Part shown: positions 9,604 to 22,104 of the stretch, piece by piece
Layout: every line of letters starts with the position of its first letter
Position numbering within the stretch: the first letter of the stretch is position 1
From: Isoetes taiwanensis
Taxonomy: Eukaryota; Streptophyta; Lycopodiopsida; Isoetales; Isoetaceae
Length of the DNA stretch: 64,000 nucleotides
NCBI GenBank assembly: GCA_021234155.1
Contig: JAJEKV010000005.1
Span: 26,568,620 to 26,632,619 of the forward strand
Reading direction: 5' to 3'
Translations under genes and position numbers: made by a program
Notes under the pieces: generated by a model
The model's database searches: none
What the model saw: the letters and a program-made list of their open reading frames with translations, nothing else
What the model was told of the DNA's origin: nothing

Positions 9604-12081
9604 GTTAATGTTTACGTCAAAATTTTACTGTTATATGAACCAGTCATAAAAACAGCTCCATCTAAGAAGTAAACTGTCTAAAAATATCCATCCTAGTGAA
9701 TCTAGGCCACAGCATAAAGCTACCCTCAATATATTGGTCAAAAACATATATTACTAGCTTTCAATATCTAATTTTCAGAAATTTCCATTTACGTTATCCC
9801 TTTGACATTTTACAAATCATATTTTACCACCTCAAGTTTTGCATATCCTTTTTACTCTTAAACTACTATAACCATTCCATTATCCAACTTACAATCTGAT
9901 AGTTTGATCTCAAATAAAAATTCCAGATATATTCCTTGTTAAATTATGTTATATTATATCCGTTCATCTTCACCCTGTTTTAAATACTCAATCATTTCAG
10001 CTTATATTATTTAAAATTTCATTTATTCCAACAATCATACACTGCCGACACTGCAGTGGTTATTAACTAATAGAGATTCCATAAATTTGAGTAGCTTTTT
10101 TTAAAAAAACTCACAAAGTATTGAGCTACGCAGTATTCTAGCATTATAGAACGATCTCACCATGTCCATAATCAGTATGACATAGTGTCTTTTGGTAATA
10201 ACTCTTCGTATCCTCATTGTGTAACCCGAAAGCCTTAAAAAGAACTTGTAGGAGGAGATGTTTAGGTTACCTGCATCCAACCAATACACTAGTTAGCAAT
10301 AATTTGGTAAAAGTGCAAGGGACGTCAGGTAAGCAATTAAACATCTCGGCTCTTCGCCCTTCACCTAATCTTCAGTAAGTATTACGGGCCAGATTTACTA
10401 GACTTAGATAGTCATGCAAATATACCAGCATCCAAACGATTTCAAATGGAATATGTTTATCTCTTAGCTGCTTACCCCAGCTACTTCATAGAGAGGTTTC
10501 ATCTGGTATTTCATACAGCATAATATTTATTTCATATTAAGCTTCCACAAGCAGCCTATAGGTTAGGATACAGCAATTATCATTTATGTTCCATGCCTAG
10601 GTAGATGTATCCCTGTATTATGAAGATATTAAGGCATATTACCAGCAATTAGGCTTTTCTCCTAAGCATGCATATGCATTTTCTAGTCTACGTTACCTGA
10701 CCAGAAGATATGGAGCACATGCAAATAACTGGTCTGGGGCTCACAAAGCATTTATCCAGTTCTATTTCATCACTTCAAACTTGTAACTTTATGATATTAA
10801 CATCCTGAAAAATTCGTATAATATTGCAGATAGATAATAAGGGCCACAAGCATATTATTTTAAAGTACAATGTCAGTCCATCGATTTTTGCCTCCCTATC
10901 AGCCCATGCAACTGTTATATTATTTTCTTAGCTGAGCAGATACTATAGCAGCCCGCCATTCGTGACAATTATTATTCAAGCTTCAGAATATTTAAGAACT
11001 GAGCATATAGTTAGTAACCAAACAGACCGTTATCCTATGCTATCCTTATACAATATCTGAGATTTCAAAAGGAAAGACAGAAAAAGATGTTTTTGAGCCA
11101 AACGAAACCTGTTTTGGTTCGCTCCTTTCACTAGCTCCAGCTCGCACATCTTTTATAACATTAGCTTGCCTCGCACCATTATTTGGCCCTCGAAATCTTC
11201 TGTATGGGAAGTTCCCAGCTTGCTGGGCTCTGCTCCTGTTGCCTGGCTGCCTTGTGTATACACCTTTCGGCATTTTTCTCAGAGTTACGATGAATGGCAG
11301 TATCACTAGGAGGTTTTAGAACGGTAGAGCATATAGCAGAGAGCAAAGTAGGCGCAGGTGACTTATCCTTCCCGCCGGACTTATGATATAATGAAATACT
11401 TAAGTCATATCACTTATACGAAAATGAAATTCTGGTCTTACCTTATAAATTCGGCCAGCGCAATAACTACAGAATATTTGGTATCCATCTCGATTTCGAG
11501 TTCTCCACCAAGGTCAGGTCTCGAGCCACTCGACATTAAATGAGGTCTGGCTGAATAAATTGGGTCCAATATTAATCATACCCATTACATTTATTTAAAT
11601 AAACATATATCAATAATTATGAGACCATGGTTTTTATTTTTCTTAGATATTGGTGTACATCCATCAAAATACAACTCCACCATAATATTTTACACCAACA
11701 AATGTGCTCCAGGAAACCCAACCACATAGGCCCTGAAGCTAACCTTACCGAATTCACCTTGTCATAATAGTTATATGGCATTATACATATGATTCTGCAA
11801 ACCCAACTTAATGCACCTGCCAAAGGTCCAACATTTTTGCTTTTAAGCATCCCCAGCTTTAAGACATTTGAGCAGCACCTTGAACTTCATGTACTCAATC
11901 CCATACTGAGCATCTATATGTCCCATAATCTTTATCGTATAGTGTAGTTACCCTTTATGAACACTAATACATGATATCCTTGACATCCATTAATAGTGGT
12001 GCCATGTGTCTCTCAACAAAACCACTTGGTACATTATTACACATATCATACAGATTTATTTCTTTTTCTTCTTCTTCTTCT
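9604..12081. repeat. Array unit A (most diverged full-length copy)
   Basis: Starts after (TTC)n with a diverged version of the unit head (acagctccatctaagaagta, then aaaatatccatc, then ggccacagc), passes through the conserved exon-2 block (10,161-10,270) and exon-1 block (11,109-11,273), and ends at a short (TTC)n at 12,063-12,081. Similarity to units B and C is clear only in blocks, so this is an old copy. Confidence 0.6.
10161..11273 (-). pseudogene. Array gene family, copy A: exon 1 (11,109-11,273) and exon 2 (10,161-10,270)
   Basis: On the minus strand, exon 1 reads from an ATG as MPKGVYTRQPGNRSRAQQAG and ends after 55 codons in SEPKQ at a donor CAG/GTTTCG. An intron of about 840 bases ends with a branch-like TTGCTAAC and acceptor TTGGATGCAG. 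Exon 2 (110 bases) ends at the donor ATG/GTGAGATCG. The same acceptor and donor are kept in all five copies. In the frame used by copies C and D (phase 0), copy A meets a TAA at the second codon of exon 2 after VT's position, so the copy is broken. I do not recognise the protein. No downstream exon was identified. Splicing is inferred, not shown. Confidence 0.5.
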
Positions 12082-12853
12082 GCTTCAGCTTTTAAATCTG
12101 TTTTTCTTCATCAAAAAGGTCGTCCATATTTGTACAGCATGTAGATGCTTATTCATGAACATAAATGCCAAGTTATTCCTTGCATAGCTTATACCACTAA
12201 TAAATAGATCCAACCTGAGTAAGAAGGCCACATAGTTCCTCCAGCTCCATTCGTATTTCTAAGATTGAGGTCTGATCTTTGCATGCAATCACTCAATAGG
12301 CACAGCCGCATGCCAGGGATTCACGCTTTTTTCATTGTCATCATGTCTCCATGTCAAGCTTCGCGCATGAACACCGCTGCCAGGCAAAGAACCATTGTAA
12401 TACCAAAACCATTTAGTGTTTTCCTGAGAGAAGATGTATCACACATATAATTTCTGACCAGGATTAAGATGCGGACGACAAAAGCATCCCGCTCAATGCA
12501 TTGCACATATTAGCGGAGCTCTATTTTGGCGCCAAGAGCAAATCGTGCTACAACTTGTATAGGAAAATGAGACACAAAATATCTTTCTAAAGTCGTGTAT
12601 GCAAAAAGATTTGTACCTAGATATTTATGAAAGATCATGCCGTAGGGTCCTCTAATGTCATGTCGTAGCACCTTTAACCTGGCAATCCACCTTTTTCTCA
12701 AAAAAGCATTCACAACCTATCCTAACATATATAAAGCAGCTTCCTTTTTTGTTTGATGGAATATTTTCGCCTCAAGAAAAAAACTGAGAGCACCACGTGT
12801 ACTTCAAAAATATAGCTAAAAAAAATTAAAAGGAGTGACTGAATGACAATGAT
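12082..12853. other. Array flank, no supported gene
   Basis: No gene recognised. A minus-strand open frame (12,510-12,713) is unremarkable. Toward the right end a CACGTG occurs near 12,795 and base composition becomes richer in G and C, leading into the hypothetical ORF that follows. Confidence 0.4.
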
Positions 12854-13312
12854 GTGACCTTTTCTTGCTCTGCAAGCAAGTCCGTTCTTGCTCTGCGAAC
12901 TTCACGGTATTGCGCCGATGGGAAAATTGGCAGGAGAATGCCTTTGCAGAACCGTGCTGCAGCGGCAGACAATGGTTCGAAGAGATCGTCAAGTGGGGAT
13001 TTTAGCTGCTTGCAGGAATCGGATCAGAAGGGTTGGCTGCAGCTGGGGTTGGCTGGATCTAATGAAAAAAGAGGAAGGTCGGATTCGGCGGAAGAACACG
13101 ATCAAGCGTACGAGTATCAGAGAAATCTGATTCAGGGGGGAGCCCAACAAGGGCTTCCAATTCTGAGGCTGTTTCCGGTTGAATCCGCGCAGCAGTATAT
13201 AAATCCGTCCGTTCCGGCAGCGGTTCAATGGGCAGGAGCTTCAGGCGAAGCTTTTATGTCCGGAGCTGGAGCCTGTGATCGCCTAACAGGATCTACCCAG
13301 GAGGCTTCGTAG
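12854..13312 (+). CDS. Hypothetical protein, 152 codons, higher GC than surroundings
   Basis: The frame stands out from its AT-rich neighbourhood by higher GC and balanced amino-acid use. It contains KGWLQLGLAGSNEKR around residues 59-73; LQLGL matches the LxLxL pattern of plant EAR repression motifs, but one short motif is weak evidence. There is no signal peptide or membrane segment. An overlapping frame (12,888-13,130) is shorter. It may be an exon of a larger gene: a Maf-like fragment follows on the same strand 290 bases on. Start ATG assumed. Function not assigned. A 22-base near-repeat (ggcttcttagttttagaag) lies just beyond the stop. Confidence 0.35.
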   Translation: MTFSCSASKSVLALRTSRYCADGKIGRRMPLQNRAAAADNGSKRSSSGDFSCLQESDQKGWLQLGLAGSNEKRGRSDSAEEHDQAYEYQRNLIQGGAQQGLPILRLFPVESAQQYINPSVPAAVQWAGASGEAFMSGAGACDRLTGSTQEAS

Positions 13313-13604
13313 TTTTAGAAGAAGGCTTCTTAGTTTTAGAAGCTTCGCCATTTAACAAAGAAGTATGAATTTTCCCCTTTATGCCATGGGATGGCAGAAG
13401 AATCGCTTTAAACAGAGCATTTCCTTCCGGCAGAGAAAAAATTAAAGCTCCGGCTATGCTCCTACATTCCGCTTAAGTTTCTACCCCATGCAATCTGCAT
13501 TTCCGATGTCCCTGCATGTCGAGCATCCACATAAATCCGACTTCATTTCTGGCTGTGATTTTTCTTCACTTTTCAAAGAACATCTCCAAAAAAACAGGGC
13601 AAAG

Positions 13605-14445
13605 ATGTTGATACAGCACCTGAGTTCGCTTTCTGGCAAACACATTGTGCTTGCTTCGGCATCACCTCGCCGAGCTCAGCTTCTTCGTGGCCTCGTATGA
13701 ACACGTTCTCCAGCTTTTTCATTTGGATTTCAAAGTTTATTGAGATGATTTTGCAGGGCAAGCTTGCAAATCGAAGTCATTCCCTCTGCCTTCGACGAGA
13801 ATTTGGATAAATCCGTATTTTGTAATCCAAAGGTGAGTGAGTTGAATTGCCGAATATTGAGTCAGATCTTTATCCCGCATGTTTTGAAGAAATCGCAATC
13901 GGGTCACAAAATCATTCAACGTCTTGGCTAAAGTATGAGATTTTTTAGCTAAACTTTCTACAATACCCTACAAGCATGTTTTGAAGAAATCAATTGTTGC
14001 TATTAACCTATTCAGTCTGATAGATTATGATGTCAAGAATCCAAATTTTACACTTTCTTGATAGATCCGTATAAATCCGCATAAAGGATCACCGATAGAT
14101 TATCTTCTTTTTTCCATGAATATTGGCCGCAAAACACAAGACCATTGAGGTATCTCTAATCGCAGAAACGTTTTTTTTAGAGGTTAGTTATTCATTATTG
14201 TAATGCGAGCATATTCTCCATGGGGTCCTCATGCAAATACTACTTTGGATTTCCCTAATTATTTCTCTGCCCACATATCCGCCGTGATCTCCTCGCTTTA
14301 CGACTATCGATAGATGAGTTAGCATTTTTTTTTGCTTTGTTTCAATTATAGTGGTGCAAACGCATGATTTGTTATTGCATACAGGAAAATGCTTGCAAAA
14401 GAGGCGATCTGATTATTGAGCCGAGCATCGTTGTTGAACTTGGAC
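13605..14445 (+). pseudogene. Maf-like nucleotide pyrophosphatase, 5' exons only
   Basis: From ATG 13,605 the frame reads LSGKHIVLASASPRRAQLL, the N-terminal signature of the Maf/HAM1-like family (SxSPRR, phosphate binding), which hydrolyses non-canonical nucleoside triphosphates. A donor at 13,695 (CTC/GTATGA) and acceptor TTTTGCAG at 13,756 frame exon 2 (13,757-13,832), which reads LQIEVIPSAFDENLDKSVF as the family does, ending at AAG/GTGAG. Exon 2 is one base out of frame with exon 1 as I join them. A possible exon 3 (14,385-14,445) reads ACKRGDLIIEPSIVVELG, where the family has DLIIGADTVV; the catalytic aspartate is lost. Later exons were not found. The upstream ATG at 13,488 would add 39 residues. 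Confidence 0.6.
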
Positions 14446-14783
14446 GTAAGATGCTAGTTTAGGTTGCTTACAACTTGCAAAATAGGTAATCGATGTTGAA
14501 TATGGTTCTTAGTTCCATTGCGTGGGAGCAATAGTAGAGAAACCATGCAAAGACGCAGGATGCATTTAACATGCTTTCCAAAACGAGTGGTAATGAAATT
14601 GTTTGTTTCTTAGCGGTCATTTCCCAGCTCAGTCTTTGTCTCAAATGCTAATTGTAGCGGTCAAGAGCAATGATTCATTGAATGCCTTAAGGACATTGTG
14701 GATCATTTGTTTGTATAACTCCTCCAACAAAGGCGTAAAGCATACATTCTAACAATTGATAGATGTAATGAAAAAGAGCCGAA

Positions 14784-14952
14784 CCTCTGGGTCCCAGTAT
14801 CAACAATGACACATACTATAAGTATAACATTGTAGCTTCCTGCGATGGAGCATGGCGATGGCGATGAGATCTCTGGGTCTGATCAACAATGACACATACT
14901 ATAAGTATAACATTGTAGCTTCTACGATGGAGCATGGCGATGGCGTATGAGA
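14784..14952. repeat. Two-copy tandem duplication, unit about 83 bp
   Basis: The phrase starting 'caacaatgacacatactata' occurs at 14,801 and 14,884 and both copies run on through 'gatggagcatggcgatggcg' with few differences. Confidence 0.9.
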
Positions 14953-15637
14953 TTATATTAGGCTTATGTCCGCTTTATCATTACCGTATTTGATGTTTGC
15001 TAACTTATGTTTTTTCGTATGTAGGATCTTTGATCAATTTTTGCTAGCAAACAAAGGTGTTATGCGCTGAGTGGTGTTATGCGCGATTGATCGCCCTTGA
15101 AAAACAAAATCAGAAAAATACATTCTGTGAGGCTTTAGTGATCTTCTGGACGTGTTCAGAAACCATCAAAATCATCAAAATCTATTATACGTGGTGGTAT
15201 CCACATTCTTGGAAGTGCTAAGTAACACTTCATTTTCATGCACTCTGTATCAACAAATACATAGTTGCAATAGGCAAGATGTGGAATAGAGGACTAAAGA
15301 AAGATTGTAGCGATGTAAAGGAGCATAAACGATGTGAAAAATTTTAGAAATGCATATTTCTTCTTACAACATATGCAAGATTTTTTGCTAACACCGAGTG
15401 TGTCTTCAGGCCTCGAATTTAGTTTTTGCACTAACCAGCAAAAATGCCGCCCTTCATCTATACTAATCGGATTTTTGAGAAAAACACCCCTAATTTGCCG
15501 GATTTTACACTAATTTTATAAAATTTCGACCGGAAATTTGCCTGCATCTACTTTATCAAATCGGATATTTCTAACTTTAATCGGAAATTCTGGGGAGGAA
15601 CCCCCCTAATTTCGACCCTTGTGTGTCTTGCCTGTTC

Positions 15638-15765
15638 TGAATAAGTAAAACTCTACTACTAAAAGGTAATTGTAGTATCAAAAGTTGAGTTAATACCACT
15701 GTTATGAATAAGTAAAACTCTACTATTAAAAGGTAATTGTAGTATCAAAAGTTGAGTTAATACCA
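15638..15765. repeat. Two-copy tandem duplication, unit 67 bp
   Basis: 'tgaataagtaaaactctact' starts at 15,638 and at 15,705; both copies run to 'gagttaatacca' with one visible base change (ctact/ctatt). Confidence 0.9.
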
Positions 15766-15791
15766 GGTCTAGTCTGACAGGTGTAGAACCA

Positions 15792-15834
15792 AAGAAATGT
15801 TCGCGGCGGCCTTGGCCGCCGCGATAAATTTCTT
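15792..15834. repeat. GC-rich hairpin with about 20-bp arms
   Basis: GCGGCGGCC-TT-GGCCGCCGC is a perfect inverted repeat, and the pairing extends outward through AAGAAAT / ATTTCTT with two mismatches. It is an isolated GC island in AT-rich DNA, about 230 bases before unit B. Confidence 0.85.
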
Positions 15835-16068
15835 GTAAATATAAATATATAGGTCCACTTTTTACTCAAGCCTTAAATAATAAATCCATAAAGGAGCAAC
15901 TTGCAATCAATGCAAAAGATTAAGACGAATGGTTGCTCTTTAGCAACCATTTTACATTTGAGCCCATCTACATGTTCTTTCCAACCCCTAGGGTCCACAC
16001 ATGCATGTTATTGGAAAACAAGTGTATAACATCAAAAAGCATATTAGAAGCATATTAGAAGCATCCTC

Positions 16069-18822
16069 CAGTAAAAACATTTTTTTACACACCGCTTCAA
16101 GACGAAGAATACCCAACACATATCCATCCTCATGGCGTTAATACCACAAATGGAAGGCACAATACCTAAAACATCATTTCCATAATATTTCCATAATACT
16201 GTAACATCAATTCCACATTAGCATTTTAATACGTATATAGAGTTTTAGAATTCTACCAATGTAACGTACAAAGTATAGAGTGTAAAGTATTTTACATCCT
16301 TTTAGAAAGCATATCAATGTTCCTATTTCAAATCTCATATGAGCATTTAATTTTCAGAATTTCAGAAAATATAGTATTCACAAAGTAAACATTAGTCATA
16401 TAATTTCTAAATATCTGCATCATATTTTATTATATCATATGTCAACATACAATTTCCAGCATATTAATTTCCCAATATATATTATATCATAGTTTAAAAC
16501 ATGTAGACCATTATCATAAACTATCTCTACATCTCAAAGTTTTTAAATCTAATAGCCATGCATTAATTTATGTAACAAAGTTTCATGAAGGAATCTAACT
16601 TATATCTTTCTTTTTTCATTATGACAGCCTACAATCTCTCATCATATGTCGCCAATATTCTTAGTACCCCTCAGATTTAGTTAGATCTCACCAAATGTGG
16701 TAGGAGATATGGATTTGTTGAGCGTTTTATCCTTGTTACATCTTCCATTGTGGTTGCCTTTGTGCTGCAACCTCATAACTTTGAAAGAACAGGAGATAGA
16801 GTCTCGGTTACCTGCACCCAAACAGACCAATATTAGCATGAAAATGGTAATAAGGAAAGGGGCGTCAGGTAAGCAATGAGACACTATGGCTCTTCGCTTC
16901 TTCACCTATTCTTTTCAAAGAAGAATGGTGTATTATAAGCAAAATGAGCTCTAGAACTTACCATAAATCTTAGAAAAGCAATAAATTATCTAAAAGTCAA
17001 GCACACCAGCTTTTTAGTCTGGCATATTAGCATAAAATCAGCCAAATGGAAAGCATACAAGTCTTAACCTTGCAGCCATTAACCCAGCCAATAGCAAATC
17101 TCAAATGCAAGAGTGCTGGTTTCAGTAAAATAGAAAAATGTGTTCAAATGCAATAAATATTAGTGTATGGTCAACAATACCAATACATATCTTATGTGAA
17201 TCAACAATTAATAAAAATAAGGTACATTATTCTAGGGCAATGTATCATCCTAAACCTGCCTAAAATGATCTGCCAACAAAACTTGTGAGCAAAATACTTG
17301 GTCACATTAGTTTATTTCCTACATTAGTTTATCCGATCTCATTAGATTCTACTCAAACACTTAGATAAGCATGTACAGCCGCCTTAAATAAGCAGATGTC
17401 CTAAACCATCTGGCCTTATGGCAAAAACCGGATGTATGCAGGCCATATAAAGCTCAGATATTTCAACAAAATCGTCATCCAAAACTATGTATCGATGCAA
17501 GTTTCTCAGAAGCATGTTTCGTAAATATTTCTAGATAGACTTTTCAATTAAAAAATCATTTGTTTTATCATGAATCATTACCAAAAGTGGACTACAAATT
17601 CGTGATAAGCTATCCCTCAAGCATAGTATGTATTCTAGAGCAAATATCGAGCAAATCGGCAAGATCTTACCATAAGAATAGCATCAAACCTATTCTTAGC
17701 CCATACAGGCATCATTTTTATCTCTCGCTTTTTGCATGAGTCATTACTAAACGTAGACTACAAAAACAGATAAGCTATAGGAACCTGGTTTTGGTCGCTC
17801 CTCTTCCTGGCCTCTTGCTTCGTTCGTTCTTCATCATTATCATTCCATGCTTGTCTCATTGGAGGAGGGTTCACAAACTGTTGTACCACCGCCACCGAAA
17901 TATAAACACCTTTAGGCATTTCGATCTTCCACAAACGCATGTATATGGTGCAAATACGAGTAGCCGCTTCGAAGTTGTATTTAGGGTATGCCCTAAACCT
18001 AAATATCCAAAACGAATTTTTTGTCCTCAAAAAGCCACATTTGTGCCATTACGCATCTACTTGGTTATGTGAGAGACAATCAAAGCCATTCAAATTGCCA
18101 TAATCAGATAATTTCTCGACACTTTGGCTTTGCCCAAAATATTCTAAGGCATTTACCATATATCGATGCATTTAAACGCATTTAATGCCACCGTCCATCT
18201 TAATTATGTGGCATGGCAAAATATCCCATCATATTTGAACAATATTTTGGAAGCCCTATAAGGTCCCGTAATTAAAAGCAACTTCGGCATCTTCAAATGG
18301 TGTTCCATTATCGTGAGTACTTTGGACCAACTTACAAGGTACATTGACGCCCATCTTTCAAATAATAAAGGTGCATGCATGCATAAGTTCTTACTATAGG
18401 AAAAGTTTATTGTAATACCTCTTTATAAAAATTATGATCCATAAAGTCAATGAATATATTATAGGACTTAGAAGAAATATGCAACTTTTAAGAAATTAGA
18501 GTATTAGCATATCATGAAAAAAGCTTGTAGAAATTTTTGCATCGATCAAATAATAACCTATTAACCATATGTTTATACCATTCTTGTGTGGCTCAAATTT
18601 ATCCAACGAACCACTAAAGAACAACTTTTGGCAACTTCATTCTATAGTTGGCCCATGTGGACTATGTTTACACCATGTGAACCATGTGACATGGCATACA
18701 TTAGACTAAAAAATTCATATAAAAGAGCACCCTTTGCACACCTTCCATAGGCATATCTAAATCATTGGAGCATTATCAAAAGATGAAGAATCTTCTTCTT
18801 CTTCTTCTTCTTCTTCTTCTTC
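16069..18822. repeat. Array unit B
   Basis: Starts at 'agtaaaaacattttttt' and ends at a (TTC)n of about 32 bases (18,791-18,822). Unit C repeats it at an offset of about 3,297 bases with roughly 95% identity by eye. Differences are clustered in short patches rather than spread evenly. Within it, the words 'ctgcttacaccagc' and 'gcttaccccagc' recur in the intron portion of several units. Confidence 0.85.
16692..17919 (-). pseudogene. Array gene family, copy B: exon 1 (17,785-17,919) and exon 2 (16,692-16,811)
   Basis: Exon 1 on the minus strand starts MPKGVYISVAVVQQFV and ends ERTKQEARKRSDQNQ at donor CAG/GTTCCT (45 codons). The intron of about 970 bases ends with TGCTAAT and acceptor TTTGGGTGCAG. 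Exon 2 is 120 bases (40 codons, phase 0 at both ends) and ends TTG/GTGAGATCT. Joined in phase 0 it reads VTETLSPVLSKL then a stop, so this copy is broken in exon 2. A different frame is open across the intron end (MKKRRAIVSHCLPDAPFLIT... to a stop at 16,681) and looks like a secretory leader, but it is not kept in copies D and E, so I prefer the spliced reading. Function unknown. Confidence 0.5.
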
Positions 18823-19367
18823 TCCCACAATCCCTCCCTCAGGATGTAGGATACCTCTTTTTATAAGGAAAGCAGGACCCCCCTTATAAAAAGAGGGGTC
18901 CTACTTCCTTACACCAGAAGAAAAAGGATTTATAGAATCCATTCAATTTGCAGTAATAGTAACGTTTGTATTTAGGTAGTATGAGGTGCAATGGACCAAA
19001 TACCATATCCGCTGTAGCAGATAAATCAAAAACTAGCACAATAGACTAGTTCAAGACTTGACAAATTGTCAAGGTTTCATATTTGTGAGGTACATGGGGC
19101 ACAATGGGCCCTAGGCACCAAAGACAACCTGGCTTGCATAAGAGATTCATTTAGCAGATAACTCCATCATGATATCAAAAAAGATTCTATTGCAGGATAA
19201 CTCCATCAAGATATCAGAAGAGATAACTTCATCAATACATCAAAAAATAGAGCTATCTAAAACTTACCTAGGTACGACCAACCAATTGTGGATGCCAGAT
19301 ATCTCCAGCAAATGGAAGTCCCGATTTCTTCTTCGATACATCTTCATCAGGACTACTAACAGATTAT
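18823..19367. repeat. Inter-unit segment between B and C, with fold-back hairpin 18,842-18,908
   Basis: Begins right after the microsatellite with 'cccacaatccctccctca'. Arms at 18,842-18,868 and 18,882-18,908 pair over 24 of 27 positions (loop AAAGCAGGACCCC). The rest has scattered similarity to the matching segment after unit D (33,747-34,434), for example 'ggcacaatgggcc' against 'ggcacattgggcc'. No coding frame recognised. Confidence 0.75.
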
Positions 19368-22073
19368 AGTAAAAACATTTTACTACACCGCTTTCGTTCA
19401 AGACGAAGAATACCCAACACATATCCATCCTGGCGTTACCCAGGCCACAAATGGAAGGCACAATACCTAAAACATCATTTCCATAATATTTCCATAATAC
19501 TGTAACATCAATTCCACATTAGCATTTTAATACGTATATAGAGTTTTAGAATTCTACCAGTGTAACGTACAAAGTATAGAGTGTAAAGTATTTTACATCC
19601 TTTTAGAAAGCATATCAATGTTCCTATTTCAAATCTCATATGAGCATTTAATTTTCAGAATTTCAGAAAATATATTGTTCACAAAGTAATTACTGTTCAT
19701 ATAATTTCTAAATAGCAGCATCTTATTTTATTATATCATATGTCAACATACAAATTCCAGCACATTAATTTCCCAATATATATTATATCATAGTTTAAAA
19801 CATGTAGACCATTATCATAAACTATCTCTACATCTCAAAGTTTTTAACGAATAGCCATGCATTAATTTATGTAACAAAGTTTCATGAAGGAATCTAACTT
19901 ATATCTTTCTTTCAATTATGACAGCTACAATCTCTCATCATATGCTGCCAATATTCTTAGTACCCCTCAGGATTTAGTTAGATCTCACCAAATGAAGTAT
20001 GAGATCTGGATTTGTTGATCGTTTTTCCGTTGTATCATCTTCCCTTGTGGTAGCTTTTGTGTTGCCACCTTGTAAATTTGAAAGAACAGGAGATGGTGTC
20101 TCGGTTACCTGCACCCAAACAGACCAATATTAGCATGAAAATGGTAATAAGGAAAGGGGCGTCAGGTAAGCAATGAGACACTATGGCTCTTCGCCCTTCA
20201 CCTATTCTTTTCAAAGAAGAATGGTGTATTATAAGCAAAATGAGCTCTAGAACTTACCATAAATCTTAGAAAAAGCACAAATTATCTAAAAGCTGCTTAC
20301 ACCAGCTTTTTAGTCTGGCATATTAGCATAAAATCAGCCAAATGGAAAGCATACAAGTCTTAACCTTGCAGCCATTAACCCAGCCAATAGCAAATCTCAA
20401 ATGCAAGAGTGCTGGTTTCAGTAAAATAGAAAAATGTGTTCAAATGCAATAAATATTAGTGTATGGGGTCGCTACCTGATCCATATCTTATGTGAATCAA
20501 CAATTAATAAAATAAGGTACATTATTCTAGGGCAATGTATCATCCTAAACCTGCCTAAAATGATCTGCCAACAAAACTTGTGAGCAAAATACTTGGTCAC
20601 ATTAGTTTATTTCCTACATTAGTTTATCCGATCTCATTAGATTCTACTCAAACACTTAGATAAGCATGTACAGCCGCCTTAAATAAGCAGATGTCATAAA
20701 CCATCCGGCTTTATGGCAAAACCCGATGTATGCACCGCCATGTAAAGCTCGGATATTTCAACAAAATCGTCATCCAAAAACTATGTATCGATGCAAGTTT
20801 CTCAGCATGTTTGAAAATATTTCTAGATAGACTTTTCACGAAAAAATCATTTGTTTTATCATGAATCATTACCAAAAGTGGACTACAAATTGGATAAGCT
20901 ATCCCCGGTTATTATAGTATGTATTCTAGAGCAAATATCGAGCAAATCGGCATCTTACCATAAGAATAGCATCAAACCTATTCTTAGCCCATACAAGGCA
21001 TCATTTTTTATCTCTGCTTTTGCATGAGTCATTACTAAACGTAGACTACAAAACGGATAAGCTATAGGAACCCGGTTTTGGTCGCCCTCTTCCGGCCTCT
21101 TGCTTCGTTCGTTCTTCATCATTATCATTCCATGCTTGTCTCATTGGAGGAGGGTTCACAGCTCGTTGTACCCTGCTACCGCAAATATAAACACCTTTAG
21201 GCATTTCGGATCTTCCACAAAAGACATATGCACGGCAAATACAGAGTAGCCGCTTGAAGTTGTATTTAGGGTATGCCCTAAACCTAAATATCCAAAACGA
21301 ATTTTTGTCCTCAAAAGCCACATTTGTGCCATTTACGCATCTACTTGGTTATGTGAGAGACAATCAAAGCCATTCAAATTGCCATAATCGATAATTTTAA
21401 TACACTTTTGGCTTTGCCCAAAATATTCTAAGGCATTTACCATATATCGATGCATTTAAACGCATTTAATGCCACCGTCCATCTTAATTATGTGGCATGG
21501 CAAAATATCCCATCATATTTGAACAATATTTTGGAAGCCCTATAAGGTCCCGTAATTAAAAGCAACTTCGGCATCTTCAAATGGTGTTCCATTATCGTGA
21601 GTACTTTGGACCAACTTACAAGGTACATTGACGCCCATCTTCAAATAATAAAGGTGCATGCATGCATAAGTTCTTACTATAGGAAAAGTTTATTGTAATA
21701 CCTCTTTATAAAAATTATGATCCATAAAGTCAATGAATATATTATAGGACTTAGAAGAAATATGCAACTTTTAAGAAATTAGAGTATTAGCATATCATGA
21801 AAAAGCTTGTAGAAATTTTGCATCGATCAAATAATAACCTATTAACCATATGTTTATACCATTCTTGTGTGGCTCAAATTTATCCAACGAACCACTAAAG
21901 AACAACTTTTGGCAACTTCATTCTATAGTTGGCCCATGTGGACTATGTTTACACCATGTGAACCATGTGACATGGCATACATTAGACTAAAAATTCATAT
22001 AAAGAGCACCCTTTGCACACCTTCCATAGGCATATCTAAATCATTGGAGCATTATCAAAAGATGAAGAATCTT

Positions 22074-22103
<30 letters not shown>
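19368..22103. repeat. Array unit C, ending in (TTC)n at 22,070-22,103
   Basis: Near-copy of unit B from 'agtaaaaacattttacta' through to the microsatellite. Colinear throughout; insertions and deletions of one to a few bases are concentrated in GC-containing words. Confidence 0.85.
19989..21204 (-). pseudogene. Array gene family, copy C: exon 1 (21,072-21,204) and exon 2 (19,989-20,108)
   Basis: Exon 1 begins MPKGVYICGSRVQRAVNPPP on the minus strand but is 133 bases long, so it has lost frame relative to copy B (135 bases); its donor reads CCGG/GTTCC. Exon 2 is exactly 120 bases between acceptor TTTGGGTGCAG and donor TTG/GTGAGATCT. Read in phase 0 it is open throughout: VTETPSPVLSNLQGGNTKAT and on to PDLILHL. 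That copies C and D keep this frame open, with the same exon length, argues that the block was once coding. No functional assignment. Confidence 0.5.

Positions 22104-22104
<1 letters not shown>

Larger units (their letters stand above)
14446..16068. other. Intergenic with short tandem duplications and a GC hairpin
   Basis: No gene recognised. Three small structures are listed separately (14,784-14,952; 15,638-15,765; 15,792-15,834). Around 15,460-15,620 there is an AT-rich patch with repeated 'taatcggaaattt' words. Confidence 0.5.

Noticed and set aside
16681-16905. Small secreted-peptide-like ORF (minus strand) with a hydrophobic leader
   Set aside because: It reads across a conserved acceptor site, and the frame is not kept in copies D and E; copy C keeps only the first part. 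The spliced reading explains conservation better.
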